Shown: positions 17,964 to 24,246, counted from the first letter of the stretch. The stretch is DNA of 54,035 bases from an uncultured Bacilli bacterium (GCA_947629375.1 CANRDN010000013.1:1-54035), one strand, 5' to 3'. The notes: a model not told the origin generated them from the letters alone. Program-made: numbers and translations.

Positions 17964-18526
17964 ATGTTCATGAGATATTTGAGGACTTAGCTGGACGAAT
18001 GGTTACGGCTACTATGCTACATTCCCAGCTTTGTTCTTACTTCACATTCCTTTCGCTTGAGGGGTTAGCCGCTAGACATAAGTATCAGTATTTCGAGGAG
18101 TCTAATGGATATTTGAAATTGGAGGAGTATTATACGAAACATTATAACAAAATCCTCCTTGACGCAATACCAGAGAACCCTCGAATCATTCCTTTAGATA
18201 TGAAGTCGATTTCGTTTTACAACATCAGTGATAAGCATGAACTCATTAGACGATACATAATGGATGGTATGAACAAGTGGATCGACTGGGAGGATCAATC
18301 TCTTGTCTTCTATTCCGACATGTATAAAGAGCTCATTAACATCAATGATATTTCGGCTGCTGACTTTTTGTTAAAATATGTCAAGGATACAAACAAAGAG
18401 CTAATGGACGCTCAATTCCTTGACAAACAACTCCGTTCCACAAATTACGACTTGCCAACTTTATACGATAGTCAAGACAAAGACTTCAAAAAATACAGCA
18501 AGAAGTTAAAGGAACTCTTTTCATAA
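17960..18526 (+). CDS. Helical protein, ferritin-like fold suspected
   Basis: A 188-aa, almost wholly helical protein. The helices RMVTATMLHSQLCSYFTFL, YLKLEEYYTKHYNKIL and MNKWIDWEDQSLVFYSDMY recall the four-helix pattern of ferritin-like proteins, with conserved-looking His, Glu and Tyr residues. I cannot show a metal site, so function is open. It is the last gene of the tail module and is followed by a hairpin terminator. Confidence 0.7.
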   Translation: MNVHEIFEDLAGRMVTATMLHSQLCSYFTFLSLEGLAARHKYQYFEESNGYLKLEEYYTKHYNKILLDAIPENPRIIPLDMKSISFYNISDKHELIRRYIMDGMNKWIDWEDQSLVFYSDMYKELININDISAADFLLKYVKDTNKELMDAQFLDKQLRSTNYDLPTLYDSQDKDFKKYSKKLKELFS

Positions 18527-18530
18527 CAAA

Positions 18531-18572
18531 ATGAGGATGGGTTTGAGACATAACCTTTCCTCGTTTTCTCTA
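18531..18572 (+). terminator. Terminator at the end of the tail module
   Basis: GAGGA (18533-18537) with GGTT pairs with AACC and TCCTC (18558-18562), followed by GTTTTCTC. It separates the tail operon from the accessory region. Confidence 0.55.
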
Positions 18573-18611
18573 TGGGGCACGGTCTTTATATTTTCCGTAA
18601 CAAAATACATA

Positions 18612-18640
18612 CACGATAAAAACACGATATATAATGAAGG
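18612..18640 (+). promoter_or_regulatory. Promoter-like element 1 (ACGATAAAAACAC type)
   Basis: CACGATAAAAACACGATATATAATGAAGG belongs to the family seen 13 times; its right half contains a perfect TATAAT. Together with copy 13 it shows GATATATAAT/GGTATATAGT where other copies have CCTTTAAT, so the right half may be a -10-like box. Confidence 0.6.
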
Positions 18641-18679
18641 AGGACGCGAATTAACGCACTTTGGCGCAAGAGGAAACTC

Positions 18680-18856
18680 ATGTTAGCTGGGGGATACTGG
18701 TTTGAGTTAAATCAAGTACATAAAATGGTGCAATGGCAGCACGTCTACATTTGTAGAAGACGCCTGTTCGAAGCGGGCACCCTCTTTCATTTTTCCGTAA
18801 CAAATTATGCCTTTACGAAAAAAACACGTCCTTTAATGGAGGAAATAGTCTATTGA
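18680..18856 (+). CDS. Doubtful 58-aa open frame
   Basis: The frame starts MLAGGYWFELNQVHKM with AAGAGGAAACTC upstream as a weak ribosome site. Its last fifteen codons run straight through promoter-like element 2, which is a repeat found elsewhere in non-coding positions. It also covers the tRNA-like fold. I think it is more likely not a gene. Confidence 0.2.
   Translation: MLAGGYWFELNQVHKMVQWQHVYICRRRLFEAGTLFHFSVTNYAFTKKTRPLMEEIVY
18813..18840 (+). promoter_or_regulatory. Promoter-like element 2
   Basis: TTACGAAAAAAACACG followed by TCCTTTAATGGA, upstream of the 67-aa membrane protein. The leader that follows is closely similar to that after element 6. Confidence 0.6.
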
Positions 18857-18886
18857 CTAAAATTTTGAAAGGATGATATTTTTATG
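18813..18886 (+). repeat. Leader class C, copy 1 (copy 2 at 20153-20225)
   Basis: The promoter-like element plus leader up to the start codon is shared with 20153-20225: TTAATGGAGGAAAT-GTCT, a TTGACT motif and GAAAGGATGATATTTTT before ATG. Both precede small membrane proteins. Confidence 0.7.
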
Positions 18887-19087
18887 ATTATGATTATTTT
18901 AATGGTTATTGCAGCGATTGCGCTTCTTGTTATAGGAACCCTTAACGAGATTGAAGTGCTGATACTAATCGCTAACTTTATGGAAGCTTATTTAATACCG
19001 CTTGCCATAACAGTTAATACGATTAAGTGGGTAGTAAACAAAGTGAAAGGTGAATCCGGTAACGGTTGGCATAGTCTGCACAAATGA
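18884..19087 (+). CDS. Small two-helix membrane protein
   Basis: A 67-aa protein. The N-terminal MIMIILMVIAAIALLVIGTL is a membrane helix, and ANFMEAYLIPLAITVNTI is probably a second one, followed by a basic end (KWVVNKVKG). It has its own leader with a promoter-like element and GAAAGGATGATATTTTT before the ATG. Function is not recognised; small membrane proteins of this sort in phages sometimes alter host membranes or block other phages, which is inference. Confidence 0.7.
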   Translation: MIMIILMVIAAIALLVIGTLNEIEVLILIANFMEAYLIPLAITVNTIKWVVNKVKGESGNGWHSLHK

Positions 19088-19140
19088 TTAATACTAATCA
19101 AAAAGACACAAATCAAAAAAGCAAAGACTAAATGACTACA

Positions 19141-19180
19141 AGAGTATTTGAGACCAAAAACACGGTCTCTTACTCTTTCC
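19141..19180 (+). terminator. Terminator hairpin with AAACACGG loop
   Basis: GAGTATTTGAGACC pairs with GGTCTCTTACTC around AAAAACAC, followed by TTTCC. The next promoter-like element begins one base later. Confidence 0.75.
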
Positions 19181-19181
19181 C

Positions 19182-19209
19182 TACGATAAAAACACCGCCT
19201 TTAATGAAG
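19182..19209 (+). promoter_or_regulatory. Promoter-like element 3
   Basis: TACGATAAAAACACCG followed by CCTTTAATGAAG, directly after a terminator and 46 bp before the next start codon. Confidence 0.65.
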
Positions 19210-19257
19210 AGGAATAAACTCTATCACTATTTATATTTTCAGGAGGTTTTTATTATG
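19182..19257 (+). repeat. Leader class A, copy 1 (copy 2 at 20510-20585)
   Basis: Element plus leader is almost base-for-base the same as 20510-20585, including AGAGGAATAAACTCTATCAC and TTTATATTTTCAGGAGG. The genes that follow are unrelated, so the leader, not the gene, was copied. Confidence 0.8.
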
Positions 19258-19533
19258 AAAGGTATAAACGAGAGGATTAGAGATTTTAGGACTAACAGAA
19301 GGAAAAAGGCGATTGTTGATGGTTTGTATCATCGCTATTGTGTAGCTTTTTCTCGTGATTTCATAAGCGAAGTTGTAGATATGGCTAGAAGATGCCTGAT
19401 TGTTGATACTTCATGTGTAACCGGTTGGTACGGTATACCACCAGAGTATAAAAAGGGGTTAGCTGCTAGTATTTACATGCAAGCTTATGCGTCATGGGTA
19501 AAATTCTACAAAATAAAGGTGATAAAGGCTTGA
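19255..19533 (+). CDS. Small basic protein, unknown
   Basis: A 92-aa protein starting MKGINERIRDFRTNRRKKAI at 19255, the ATG that follows TTTCAGGAGG; an in-frame upstream ATG lies before the promoter-like element and is not used. The N-terminus is strongly basic, and the rest is helical with two Cys residues. No domain recognised. Its stop lies inside the stem of the next terminator. Confidence 0.7.
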   Translation: MKGINERIRDFRTNRRKKAIVDGLYHRYCVAFSRDFISEVVDMARRCLIVDTSCVTGWYGIPPEYKKGLAASIYMQAYASWVKFYKIKVIKA

Positions 19534-19556
19534 AACACAGCCTTTTCCTTTTTTAT
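19524..19556 (+). terminator. Terminator hairpin
   Basis: AAGGCT (19525-19530) pairs with AGCCTT (19539-19544) around TGAAACAC, followed by TTCCTTTTTT. It overlaps the stop codon of the preceding gene. Confidence 0.8.
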
Positions 19557-19583
19557 ACGATAAAAACACAGCCTTTAATGGAA
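19556..19583 (+). promoter_or_regulatory. Promoter-like element 4
   Basis: TACGATAAAAACACAG followed by CCTTTAATGGAA, directly after a terminator. Confidence 0.65.
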
Positions 19584-19607
19584 CAAAAGTTTAAGGAGGA
19601 ATCTATT

Positions 19608-19823
19608 ATGTTTACTTATTATTGTGTTCTGGTTATCGGTATGGGCTTAGGCGTAATACTCACTAAGTGTGTTACCACCCTGCTTGATATTCTTGACGAA
19701 AACCATCGTCTAAAGGGTATCGAGAGGGCATGGAGCGATGAAAAGAGACGCGCTGACTCATTAACCGGTGAAGTGGAGACATTAAGAGAAAAACTTAGAA
19801 AAGAAGAGAACATAAACAAATAA
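19608..19823 (+). CDS. Membrane-anchored coiled-coil protein
   Basis: A 71-aa protein starting MFTYYCVLVIGMGLGVILTK at 19608, after TAAGGAGG. One N-terminal membrane helix is followed by a charged coiled coil (LDENHRLKGIERAWSDEKRR, LTGEVETLREKLRKEE). This anchor-plus-coil layout recurs in several genes of the region. Function unknown. Confidence 0.72.
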   Translation: MFTYYCVLVIGMGLGVILTKCVTTLLDILDENHRLKGIERAWSDEKRRADSLTGEVETLREKLRKEENINK

Positions 19824-19830
19824 AGTTCTG

Positions 19831-19870
19831 AAGAGAGTTACCAAAACTACACGGCATACTCTCTTTTCTT
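19831..19870 (+). terminator. Terminator hairpin
   Basis: AGAGAGT (19832-19838) pairs with ACTCTCT (19858-19864), loop containing ACACGG, followed by TTTCTT. Confidence 0.75.
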
Positions 19871-19897
19871 TACGAAAAAAACACCGTCTTTAATGAA
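19871..19897 (+). promoter_or_regulatory. Promoter-like element 5
   Basis: TACGAAAAAAACACCG followed by TCTTTAATGAA; then GAGGAGG and the ATG at 19915, so the leader is very short. Confidence 0.65.
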
Positions 19898-19914
19898 GAG
19901 GAGGTTGATATTTT

Positions 19915-20103
19915 ATGATACACGTATTTATTTGGGGAGCAATCTGCTGTTTCGTTTCAACATTTGTTTGGACGTTTATTGTTGGTAAACATATGTACGA
20001 GAAAGGCTATGAAAACGGCTATTCGGCACATCGTTACCTAACGGAACTGCACAAACAAGAAGAAATGATGGCTGTATTCGCTAATAATACTAACGAAAAG
20101 TAA
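19915..20103 (+). CDS. Small single-pass membrane protein
   Basis: A 62-aa protein starting MIHVFIWGAICCFVSTFVWT, one membrane helix, with a polar C-terminal part (KGYENGYSAHRYLTELHK). Ribosome site GAGGAGG. Unknown function; one of the group of short membrane proteins with individual leaders. Confidence 0.7.
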   Translation: MIHVFIWGAICCFVSTFVWTFIVGKHMYEKGYENGYSAHRYLTELHKQEEMMAVFANNTNEK

Positions 20104-20112
20104 ACTTAACTA

Positions 20113-20150
20113 AAGAGTATAGAGACTTAAGCACGGTCTCTTACTCTTTC
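20113..20150 (+). terminator. Terminator hairpin with AAGCACGG loop
   Basis: GAGTATAGAGAC (20115-20126) pairs with GTCTCTTACTC (20136-20146), followed by TTTC. Confidence 0.75.
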
Positions 20151-20152
20151 TA

Positions 20153-20179
20153 TACGAAAAAAGCACATCCCTTAATGGA
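20153..20179 (+). promoter_or_regulatory. Promoter-like element 6
   Basis: TACGAAAAAAGCACAT followed by CCCTTAATGGA. It starts leader class C, copy 2 (20153-20225), matching 18813-18886. Confidence 0.65.
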
Positions 20180-20222
20180 GGAAATGGTCTTTTTGACTGT
20201 AATTTGAAAGGATGATATTTTT

Positions 20223-20390
20223 ATGATGACATTTTTATTAATCGTGTTCCTTATTGTAGGAACTATCTTGGCAATTGGCTTGCTTGCTAACATTGCTGCT
20301 TTATTATGGACATTGTTACCGTTCATAATAATTGCGGTGATCGTTTACAAGCTGGTTACAAAGCACAAGAAGGATGGTGATGATAAATGA
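20223..20390 (+). CDS. Small hydrophobic two-helix membrane protein
   Basis: A 55-aa protein starting MMTFLLIVFLIVGTILAIGL and continuing with ALLWTLLPFIIIAVIVYKLV, then the basic/acidic tail TKHKKDGDDK. It is preceded by GAAAGGATGATATTTTT. It resembles 18884-19087 in leader and layout, not clearly in sequence. Small size and two helices would suit a holin-like or membrane-modulating protein, but a better holin candidate lies at 46691. Confidence 0.65.
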   Translation: MMTFLLIVFLIVGTILAIGLLANIAALLWTLLPFIIIAVIVYKLVTKHKKDGDDK

Positions 20391-20458
20391 ACATGTTGAT
20401 TATTATTGGCATTGTATTTATAATCGTAGGCTTAATGAATGAAAACAAGAAAGACTAG
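20387..20458 (+). CDS. 23-aa single-helix membrane microprotein
   Basis: MNMLIIIGIVFIIVGLMNENKKD, beginning in the ATGA overlap with the previous stop, with GGATGGTGAT as a possible ribosome site. It consists of one membrane helix and a charged tail. The overlap suggests coupled translation with the 55-aa membrane protein before it, perhaps as partners. It is short enough that chance cannot be excluded. Confidence 0.5.
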   Translation: MNMLIIIGIVFIIVGLMNENKKD

Positions 20459-20470
20459 ATAAACCTCCAA

Positions 20471-20508
20471 AGAGTATAGAGACTTAAACACGGTCTCTTA
20501 CTCTTTCT
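20471..20508 (+). terminator. Terminator hairpin with AAACACGG loop
   Basis: Almost the same as the hairpin at 20113: GAGTATAGAGAC / GTCTCTTACTC, then TTTC. Confidence 0.75.
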
Positions 20509-20509
20509 A

Positions 20510-20537
20510 TACGAAAAAAACACCGTCTTTAATGAAG
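20510..20537 (+). promoter_or_regulatory. Promoter-like element 7
   Basis: TACGAAAAAAACACCG followed by TCTTTAATGAAG. It starts leader class A, copy 2 (20510-20585), matching 19182-19257. Confidence 0.65.
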
Positions 20538-20582
20538 AGGAATAAACTCTATCACTATTTATATTTTCAGGAGGTTTTAATT

Positions 20583-20810
20583 ATGAGAAATTATTACGAG
20601 GTACTTATTCAGAAGAAAGAGGAAGTCATAAACGAACTGAAGACTTTCGGTTGTTCTGAGAGGGAGGCTATTGATATCGCTGTTAATGCGATGCGTTGCG
20701 CTATTAATATGCGTAGTGAGATGGATTTACTGGCATCAACATCGAACTACAATATTAAGGCTGTGATATACGCATATATAGAATTCGATAAGCTCATCTC
20801 TCAGCCATAA
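20583..20810 (+). CDS. Small helical protein, unknown
   Basis: A 75-aa protein starting MRNYYEVLIQKKEEVINELK at 20583, after TTTCAGGAGG. It is soluble and helical (CSEREAIDIAVNAMRCAI). The layout is similar to 19255-19533 (a basic or charged N-terminus, then an MARRC/MRCA-type helix), so the two may be distant relatives. No known domain. Confidence 0.65.
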   Translation: MRNYYEVLIQKKEEVINELKTFGCSEREAIDIAVNAMRCAINMRSEMDLLASTSNYNIKAVIYAYIEFDKLISQP

Positions 20811-20820
20811 TCAAAAATTT

Positions 20821-20850
20821 AGAGGGTTTAACACGCCCTCTTTCTTTTCT
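20821..20850 (+). terminator. Terminator hairpin with AACACG loop
   Basis: GAGGG (20822-20826) pairs with CCCTC (20836-20840) around TTTAACACG, followed by TTTCTTTTCT. Confidence 0.8.
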
Positions 20851-20853
20851 CCA

Positions 20854-20879
20854 TACGAAAAAACACACTCCTTAATGAA
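20854..20879 (+). promoter_or_regulatory. Promoter-like element 8
   Basis: TACGAAAAAACACACT followed by CCTTAATGAA, right after a terminator. Confidence 0.65.
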
Positions 20880-20930
20880 GAGGATTGTATTCTCTATCTT
20901 AATTTATATTTTCAGGAGGTTTTAATTATG
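20854..20930 (+). repeat. Leader class B, copy 1 (copy 2 at 21685-21762)
   Basis: A 77-bp leader identical to 21685-21762 except for one A in the A run. It contains GAGGATTGTATTCTCTATC, TTTATATTTTCAGGAGG and the start codon. The two genes that follow are unrelated. Confidence 0.85.
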
Positions 20931-21104
20931 AAAGCTGCTAGTAGAAAGGTTAAGAAGACACGTACAGAGGCTCAGGACTCAACTAGACATAGTATAGGAG
21001 CACTAATATGGTATTCTATAATGTCTGTTTGTTATATCTGGGTGACGTACTGTTTTGGAAGATTTGACCAATATTTAGCAGAGGAGGAAAAAAGAATTCA
21101 CTGA
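20928..21104 (+). CDS. Small membrane protein with likely frame break near its end
   Basis: A 58-aa product as read: basic N-terminus (MKAASRKVKKTRTEAQDS), one membrane helix (SIGALIWYSIMSVCYIWVTY), and an end at EEEKRIH. At the run of six A after GAGGAGG (about 21088-21093), removing one A opens a continuation, EKEFTEQLKEWDKEENN, to a stop at 21139-21141, just before the terminator. That charged continuation looks like real coding sequence, so a one-base insertion, a sequencing error or programmed slippage is likely. Function unknown. Confidence 0.65.
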   Translation: MKAASRKVKKTRTEAQDSTRHSIGALIWYSIMSVCYIWVTYCFGRFDQYLAEEEKRIH

Positions 21105-21145
21105 ACAATTAAAAGAATGGGATAAGGAAGAAAACAACTGAACTT

Positions 21146-21190
21146 TAAAGTCTAATGAGATCGAAAAACACGGTCTCTTAGGCTTTCAAA
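21146..21190 (+). terminator. Terminator hairpin with AAACACGG loop
   Basis: AAAGTCTAATGAGATC pairs with GGTCTCTTAGGCTTT across GAAAAACAC. No promoter-like element follows this one; the next gene has only a TTTATATTTTCAAGGAGG leader, so it may depend on read-through. Confidence 0.7.
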
Positions 21191-21219
21191 CCTATTTATA
21201 TTTTCAAGGAGGATTCTTT

Positions 21220-21681
21220 ATGTGTAAACATGATACTTTGTGCTGGACATGTAAGAATGCGACATGCGCTAAGAATGACGTAATGTGCCCTTGGTTTAAT
21301 AGAGGTAAGTCAGTTCCGGGATGGAATGCAAGTAAACACGGTAATAGTTATCATGTTTATGAGTGTCCTCTATTCGAGAAAGATACGGGCGAATGCTTCC
21401 AGTTAGACGAGAATTTCAGTCGTGATATGGCGTTGAATCTCGCTGAACAGATTCTTGATACTATGGCTCAGGATTATAGAAATCTGCTTCATATTTGGAA
21501 GAATAACATCCATAATGGATCATCGAGAGTGGCTAGGCATGAAGTAGAGATATTTGAGAACCAGTTAATACGAAATGATACAATTTTCAATGTTTTAACA
21601 TTCGGATTATTAGACGTTAAAAACTACGTTAATACGATGAGAACAAAAGAAGGCTTACCAACAAGGTTTGAATTAGACTAA
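21220..21681 (+). CDS. Cysteine-rich protein with possible zinc knuckle
   Basis: A 153-aa protein. The N-terminal third has eight Cys (CKHDTLCWTCKNATC, VMCPW, YECPLFEKDTGEC), arranged in CxxC-like pairs that suggest metal binding. The rest is helical and soluble (QILDTMAQDYRNLLHIWKNN). It could be a nucleic-acid- or protein-binding host-takeover factor, but nothing specific can be assigned. Ribosome site CAAGGAGG. Confidence 0.75.
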   Translation: MCKHDTLCWTCKNATCAKNDVMCPWFNRGKSVPGWNASKHGNSYHVYECPLFEKDTGECFQLDENFSRDMALNLAEQILDTMAQDYRNLLHIWKNNIHNGSSRVARHEVEIFENQLIRNDTIFNVLTFGLLDVKNYVNTMRTKEGLPTRFELD

Positions 21682-21684
21682 TCC

Positions 21685-21712
21685 TACGAAAAAAACACAC
21701 TCCTTAATGAAG
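21685..21712 (+). promoter_or_regulatory. Promoter-like element 9
   Basis: TACGAAAAAAACACAC followed by TCCTTAATGAAG; part of leader class B, copy 2. It stands without a terminator hairpin before it. Confidence 0.65.
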
Positions 21713-21759
21713 AGGATTGTATTCTCTATCTTAATTTATATTTTCAGGAGGTTTTAATT

Positions 21760-22011
21760 ATGGAAAATCATGAGACAAAACTTAACGTGGCGAAAAGAAT
21801 CGGCGTTTCAGGACTTGAATCAGGAGTTGTTCAGGTTATCGGAGCTGGCTTTTGCTTTGTTGTTGGAGCAGCATGCAAAGGTTTAACTTCGGCAATCAAG
21901 AACAAACGTGATAAGAAGGCTGAAACTACTGAAGAAGAGCCAGAAGTAACGACTGAGGAATCCACAGAGGAAACTAAAGAAGAGAAAAAGGAGGAAAAAG
22001 AGAAGAAATAA
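21760..22011 (+). CDS. Small membrane protein with charged tail
   Basis: An 83-aa protein: one hydrophobic segment (GVVQVIGAGFCFVVGAACKG) followed by a basic stretch and a long Glu/Lys/Thr tail (TEEEPEVTTEESTEETKEE). The low-complexity tail suggests an extended cytoplasmic region. Leader class B, with CAGGAGG. Function unknown. Confidence 0.72.
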   Translation: MENHETKLNVAKRIGVSGLESGVVQVIGAGFCFVVGAACKGLTSAIKNKRDKKAETTEEEPEVTTEESTEETKEEKKEEKEKK

Positions 22012-22015
22012 ACTT

Positions 22016-22060
22016 CAAAAGTCTAATGAGATCGAAAACACGGTCTCTTAGGCTTTCTAT
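22016..22060 (+). terminator. Terminator hairpin with AAACACGG loop
   Basis: A near copy of the hairpin at 21146: AAAGTCTAATGAGATC / GGTCTCTTAGGCTTT. Confidence 0.75.
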
Positions 22061-22068
22061 TTACCTCA

Positions 22069-22096
22069 TACGATAAAAACACGGGTCTTAATGAAA
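22069..22096 (+). promoter_or_regulatory. Promoter-like element 10
   Basis: TACGATAAAAACACGG followed by GTCTTAATGAAA, just before the ribosome site GAAAGGAG. Confidence 0.65.
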
Positions 22097-22108
22097 GGAG
22101 TGGTTTTC

Positions 22109-22426
22109 ATGTTTAAGAAAACTAAAGTTGAAGAACCAAAATCACGAACCGAGGAACAGCTCGAACTGGTGAACTCAATGCTGGACAACATAAATCCAAC
22201 AGATGATGAGTATACACAGTTGCTGGCGGACAAAGAGAGGTTGACGAATTTACTTGCTAAAGAGGACGAGATGAAACGGAAGTCCAAAGAGCATAAGTTC
22301 GTAATTGATCCGAATATCGCCGCAAATCTGGTTGCTACTCTCATAATGGGTGCAGCGGCAGTGAAGTTCTCAGAAGGGCGAATTGTATCGGGTCCGATAT
22401 GGGACAAATTTAGAAAACGCATGTAA
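22109..22426 (+). CDS. Coiled-coil protein with C-terminal membrane-like helix
   Basis: A 105-aa protein starting MFKKTKVEEPKSRTEEQLEL at 22109; the ATG at 22091 is part of the promoter-like element and is rejected because GAAAGGAG follows it. A charged coiled coil (about 15-70) is followed by PNIAANLVATLIMGAAAVKF, a hydrophobic helix. This inverts the usual anchor-first layout of its neighbours. Unknown function. Confidence 0.7.
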   Translation: MFKKTKVEEPKSRTEEQLELVNSMLDNINPTDDEYTQLLADKERLTNLLAKEDEMKRKSKEHKFVIDPNIAANLVATLIMGAAAVKFSEGRIVSGPIWDKFRKRM

Positions 22427-22435
22427 TCACAATTT

Positions 22436-22480
22436 CAAGACTCAAAGGATCAAACACGGTCCTTGGGTCTTTCGCTTTCG
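22436..22480 (+). terminator. Terminator hairpin with AAACACGG loop
   Basis: AGACTCAAAGGA pairs with TCCTTGGGTCT around TCAAACACGG, followed by TTCGCTTTC. Again no promoter-like element comes before the next gene; its leader resembles that of 21220. Confidence 0.7.
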
Positions 22481-22506
22481 ATTTATATTTTCAAGGAGGA
22501 TGCTTT

Positions 22507-22740
22507 ATGTGTATTAAAAAAGTTATCAATAAGGTTAAGGAAACAGTTAACGAGGTTTACGAGAATCTGAAAAAGCCGGTTGAGATGAATCAGGGAATGT
22601 TGCTCGCTGAATTGATATTTGCCACAATAGTTACTGGCGCTATTACCGAACGCAGGATAAGACGTGAAACACTAGATGGTGTAAATAGGTGTCTTAGCAA
22701 CATTGGGATGAACTTTCGTATAAGATACACAAGTCGTTGA
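22507..22740 (+). CDS. Small protein with one hydrophobic helix
   Basis: A 77-aa protein starting MCIKKVINKVKETVNEVYEN, amphipathic helix first, then MLLAELIFATIVTGAITERR and a basic C-terminus. Leader TTTATATTTTCAAGGAGG shared with 21220. The C-terminal hydrophobic part resembles that of 22109-22426 (AANLVATLIMGAA versus LLAELIFATIVTGA), so they may be related. Confidence 0.68.
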   Translation: MCIKKVINKVKETVNEVYENLKKPVEMNQGMLLAELIFATIVTGAITERRIRRETLDGVNRCLSNIGMNFRIRYTSR

Positions 22741-22742
22741 AC

Positions 22743-22770
22743 TACGATAAAAACACATCCCTTAGTGGAA
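22743..22770 (+). promoter_or_regulatory. Promoter-like element 11
   Basis: TACGATAAAAACACAT followed by CCCTTAGTGGAA; no hairpin before it. Confidence 0.6.
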
Positions 22771-22816
22771 GAAGAGGAAACCAAACAACACATTTATATT
22801 TTAGGAGGAATGATTT

Positions 22817-23668
22817 ATGAAAATTAAAGAAATTGCAAAGAAAGCAGTTGACGGAACAAAGAAACATGCGCCATTGATACTCTCAGTGGCAAGTCTTGTT
22901 GCTGCAGGTGCAACCGTGGTATTGGCTGTTAAAGAGTCACCAAAGGTTAAGCTTGCAATTCAGGACAAGAAAATTGAGAAGGAAGAGGCTATACGTGCTC
23001 AGCTTCCCGAGGATAAGAAGGATGAGGAAATAGAGGTCAAGCTTGGTGCTATTGAGACGGGCAAAATCGTCATCAAGCACTGCTATCCGGCTATTATCGC
23101 AGCGATTGCCAGCATTGCATCCACATGTGCAAGTCAGGTGATCAGCGGTAAAAGGCTTAAGGCGTCTGAATTCGCAAGGAATGCGGCTGAGGATGCTCTC
23201 TCATCATATGTTGAACAGACGGTTAAGAAGGTTGGTGAGAAGAAAGCGGATGATATTAAGACAGAGGTCGCTAAGGCTGCTGTTGAAAAGAATCCGCCTA
23301 ACAAGGAAGTACTCATTCAGGGAAAAGGTGATATTCTTTGTTATGACCTTGTGACGCAAAATTACTTCTACTCAACCGTGAATGCGATCAATCAAGCTAG
23401 AAATAACGTAAATGCGGCTATACTTGAGGGTGAATTTGTCACAATCAACGATTTCTATGATGAAATTGGCATCAAGCATGTACGTTATGGAGATGATCTT
23501 GGTTGGTCTATCGAACCTGGTGACGCTAAAAGAGAGTTTATGAATATTAATTATATTCCTAAGCTTAATGAGGATGACGAGCTGATTCTGGCGATAAATT
23601 ATATTGCTAAGAATCGTTATACACTCAATGAGGTCACAGGCGATGAGAACGAGGAAATTGGCGACTAA
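22817..23668 (+). CDS. DUF6353-like membrane protein, paralogue 1
   Basis: A 283-aa protein. Residues about 18-38 (PLILSVASLVAAGATVVLAV) and 85-105 (YPAIIAAIASIASTCASQVI) are membrane helices. The C-terminal domain has NYFYSTVNAINQARNNVNAA, INDFYDEIGI, DDLGWSIEPGD and a final DELILAINYI strand. I recognise this two-helix plus LGW-domain layout as a family common in Firmicutes phages (DUF6353 from memory). No biochemical role is known to me. The same C-terminal domain occurs at 23690, 24247 and 30157. Confidence 0.8.
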   Translation: MKIKEIAKKAVDGTKKHAPLILSVASLVAAGATVVLAVKESPKVKLAIQDKKIEKEEAIRAQLPEDKKDEEIEVKLGAIETGKIVIKHCYPAIIAAIASIASTCASQVISGKRLKASEFARNAAEDALSSYVEQTVKKVGEKKADDIKTEVAKAAVEKNPPNKEVLIQGKGDILCYDLVTQNYFYSTVNAINQARNNVNAAILEGEFVTINDFYDEIGIKHVRYGDDLGWSIEPGDAKREFMNINYIPKLNEDDELILAINYIAKNRYTLNEVTGDENEEIGD

Positions 23669-23689
23669 GATATTTCAAGGAGGTTTAGA

Positions 23690-24208
23690 ATGCTTATAAA
23701 ACGAAAAGATAAGGAATTTAGACCACCTGCAAGACATAATTCGCTTTATCAGTTCTATGATACACTGTCAGATACGCACTTCATTAGTACAATAAGGCGT
23801 GTTCAGTCAGCTATCAACGAATCAAATGCCAAGTTGTTACTTGATGGTTACGTGTCTACAAGATATTTGTACGACAAGCTTGGTATCACGGATATTGTTC
23901 GTACGCAATCACCTCATGGTTCGGAATGTAAAGTATTGGTTGAAGAAGGTGAATTCTGGTGCTTTGGATGGTCATTTGATACATTCTACACACAGACAGG
24001 AGCATCTTTGGAACCAGATATTGTTACGGATTTGCAGACTGGTGATGAGGAAATTGTCATCAATCTCATGTATAGTAACAATCCGGATTATATTTACAAA
24101 CCAGATTTCGACGTTAGTGGATTCACTGATGAAGTAATTGGTCTTTGTAAACGAGGCGATGTTAATACTGAGAAACAAGCACCAATAATCCGAACAGTTA
24201 ATTCGTAA
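23690..24208 (+). CDS. LGW-domain protein without membrane helices, paralogue 2
   Basis: A 172-aa protein holding mainly the domain shared with 22817: STIRRVQSAINESNAKLLLD, YVSTRYLYDKLGI, CFGWSFDTFY and EIVINLMYSNN. The membrane part is missing, so it may be a soluble partner of the neighbouring membrane paralogue. Ribosome site CAAGGAGG, 22 bp after the previous gene. Confidence 0.75.
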   Translation: MLIKRKDKEFRPPARHNSLYQFYDTLSDTHFISTIRRVQSAINESNAKLLLDGYVSTRYLYDKLGITDIVRTQSPHGSECKVLVEEGEFWCFGWSFDTFYTQTGASLEPDIVTDLQTGDEEIVINLMYSNNPDYIYKPDFDVSGFTDEVIGLCKRGDVNTEKQAPIIRTVNS

Positions 24209-24246
24209 GTTTATGTGATTAACTATTCAGAGAAAGGATGATATTT

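Larger units (their letters stand above)
18527..18883 (+). other. 357-bp region at the tail/accessory boundary
   Basis: It holds a terminator, two copies of the conserved promoter-like element, each preceded here by TTTTCCGTAACAAA (seen only in these two copies), a doubtful 58-codon open frame (18680-18856) and a tRNA-like fold at about 18726-18785. The last has a D-arm-like GTGC/GCAC hairpin with AATGG loop and a T-arm-like GCCTG-TTCGAAG-CGGGC, but no matching acceptor stem and almost no variable loop. Confidence 0.6.

Noticed and set aside
18726..18785. A functional tRNA gene
   Set aside because: D- and T-arm-like hairpins are present, but the acceptor arms do not pair, the anticodon stem has a mismatch and the variable loop is almost absent. 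Kept only as a tRNA-like finding.
19132..19254. Upstream start codons for several accessory genes (for example 19132, 19494, 20532, 28497)
   Set aside because: They would extend proteins through terminators and promoter-like elements. The ATG behind AGGAGG fits every leader better.
18612..22770. CRISPR array
   Set aside because: The spaced repeats are 27-78 bp leaders hundreds of bases apart with genes between them, and there are no uniform spacers or Cas genes.
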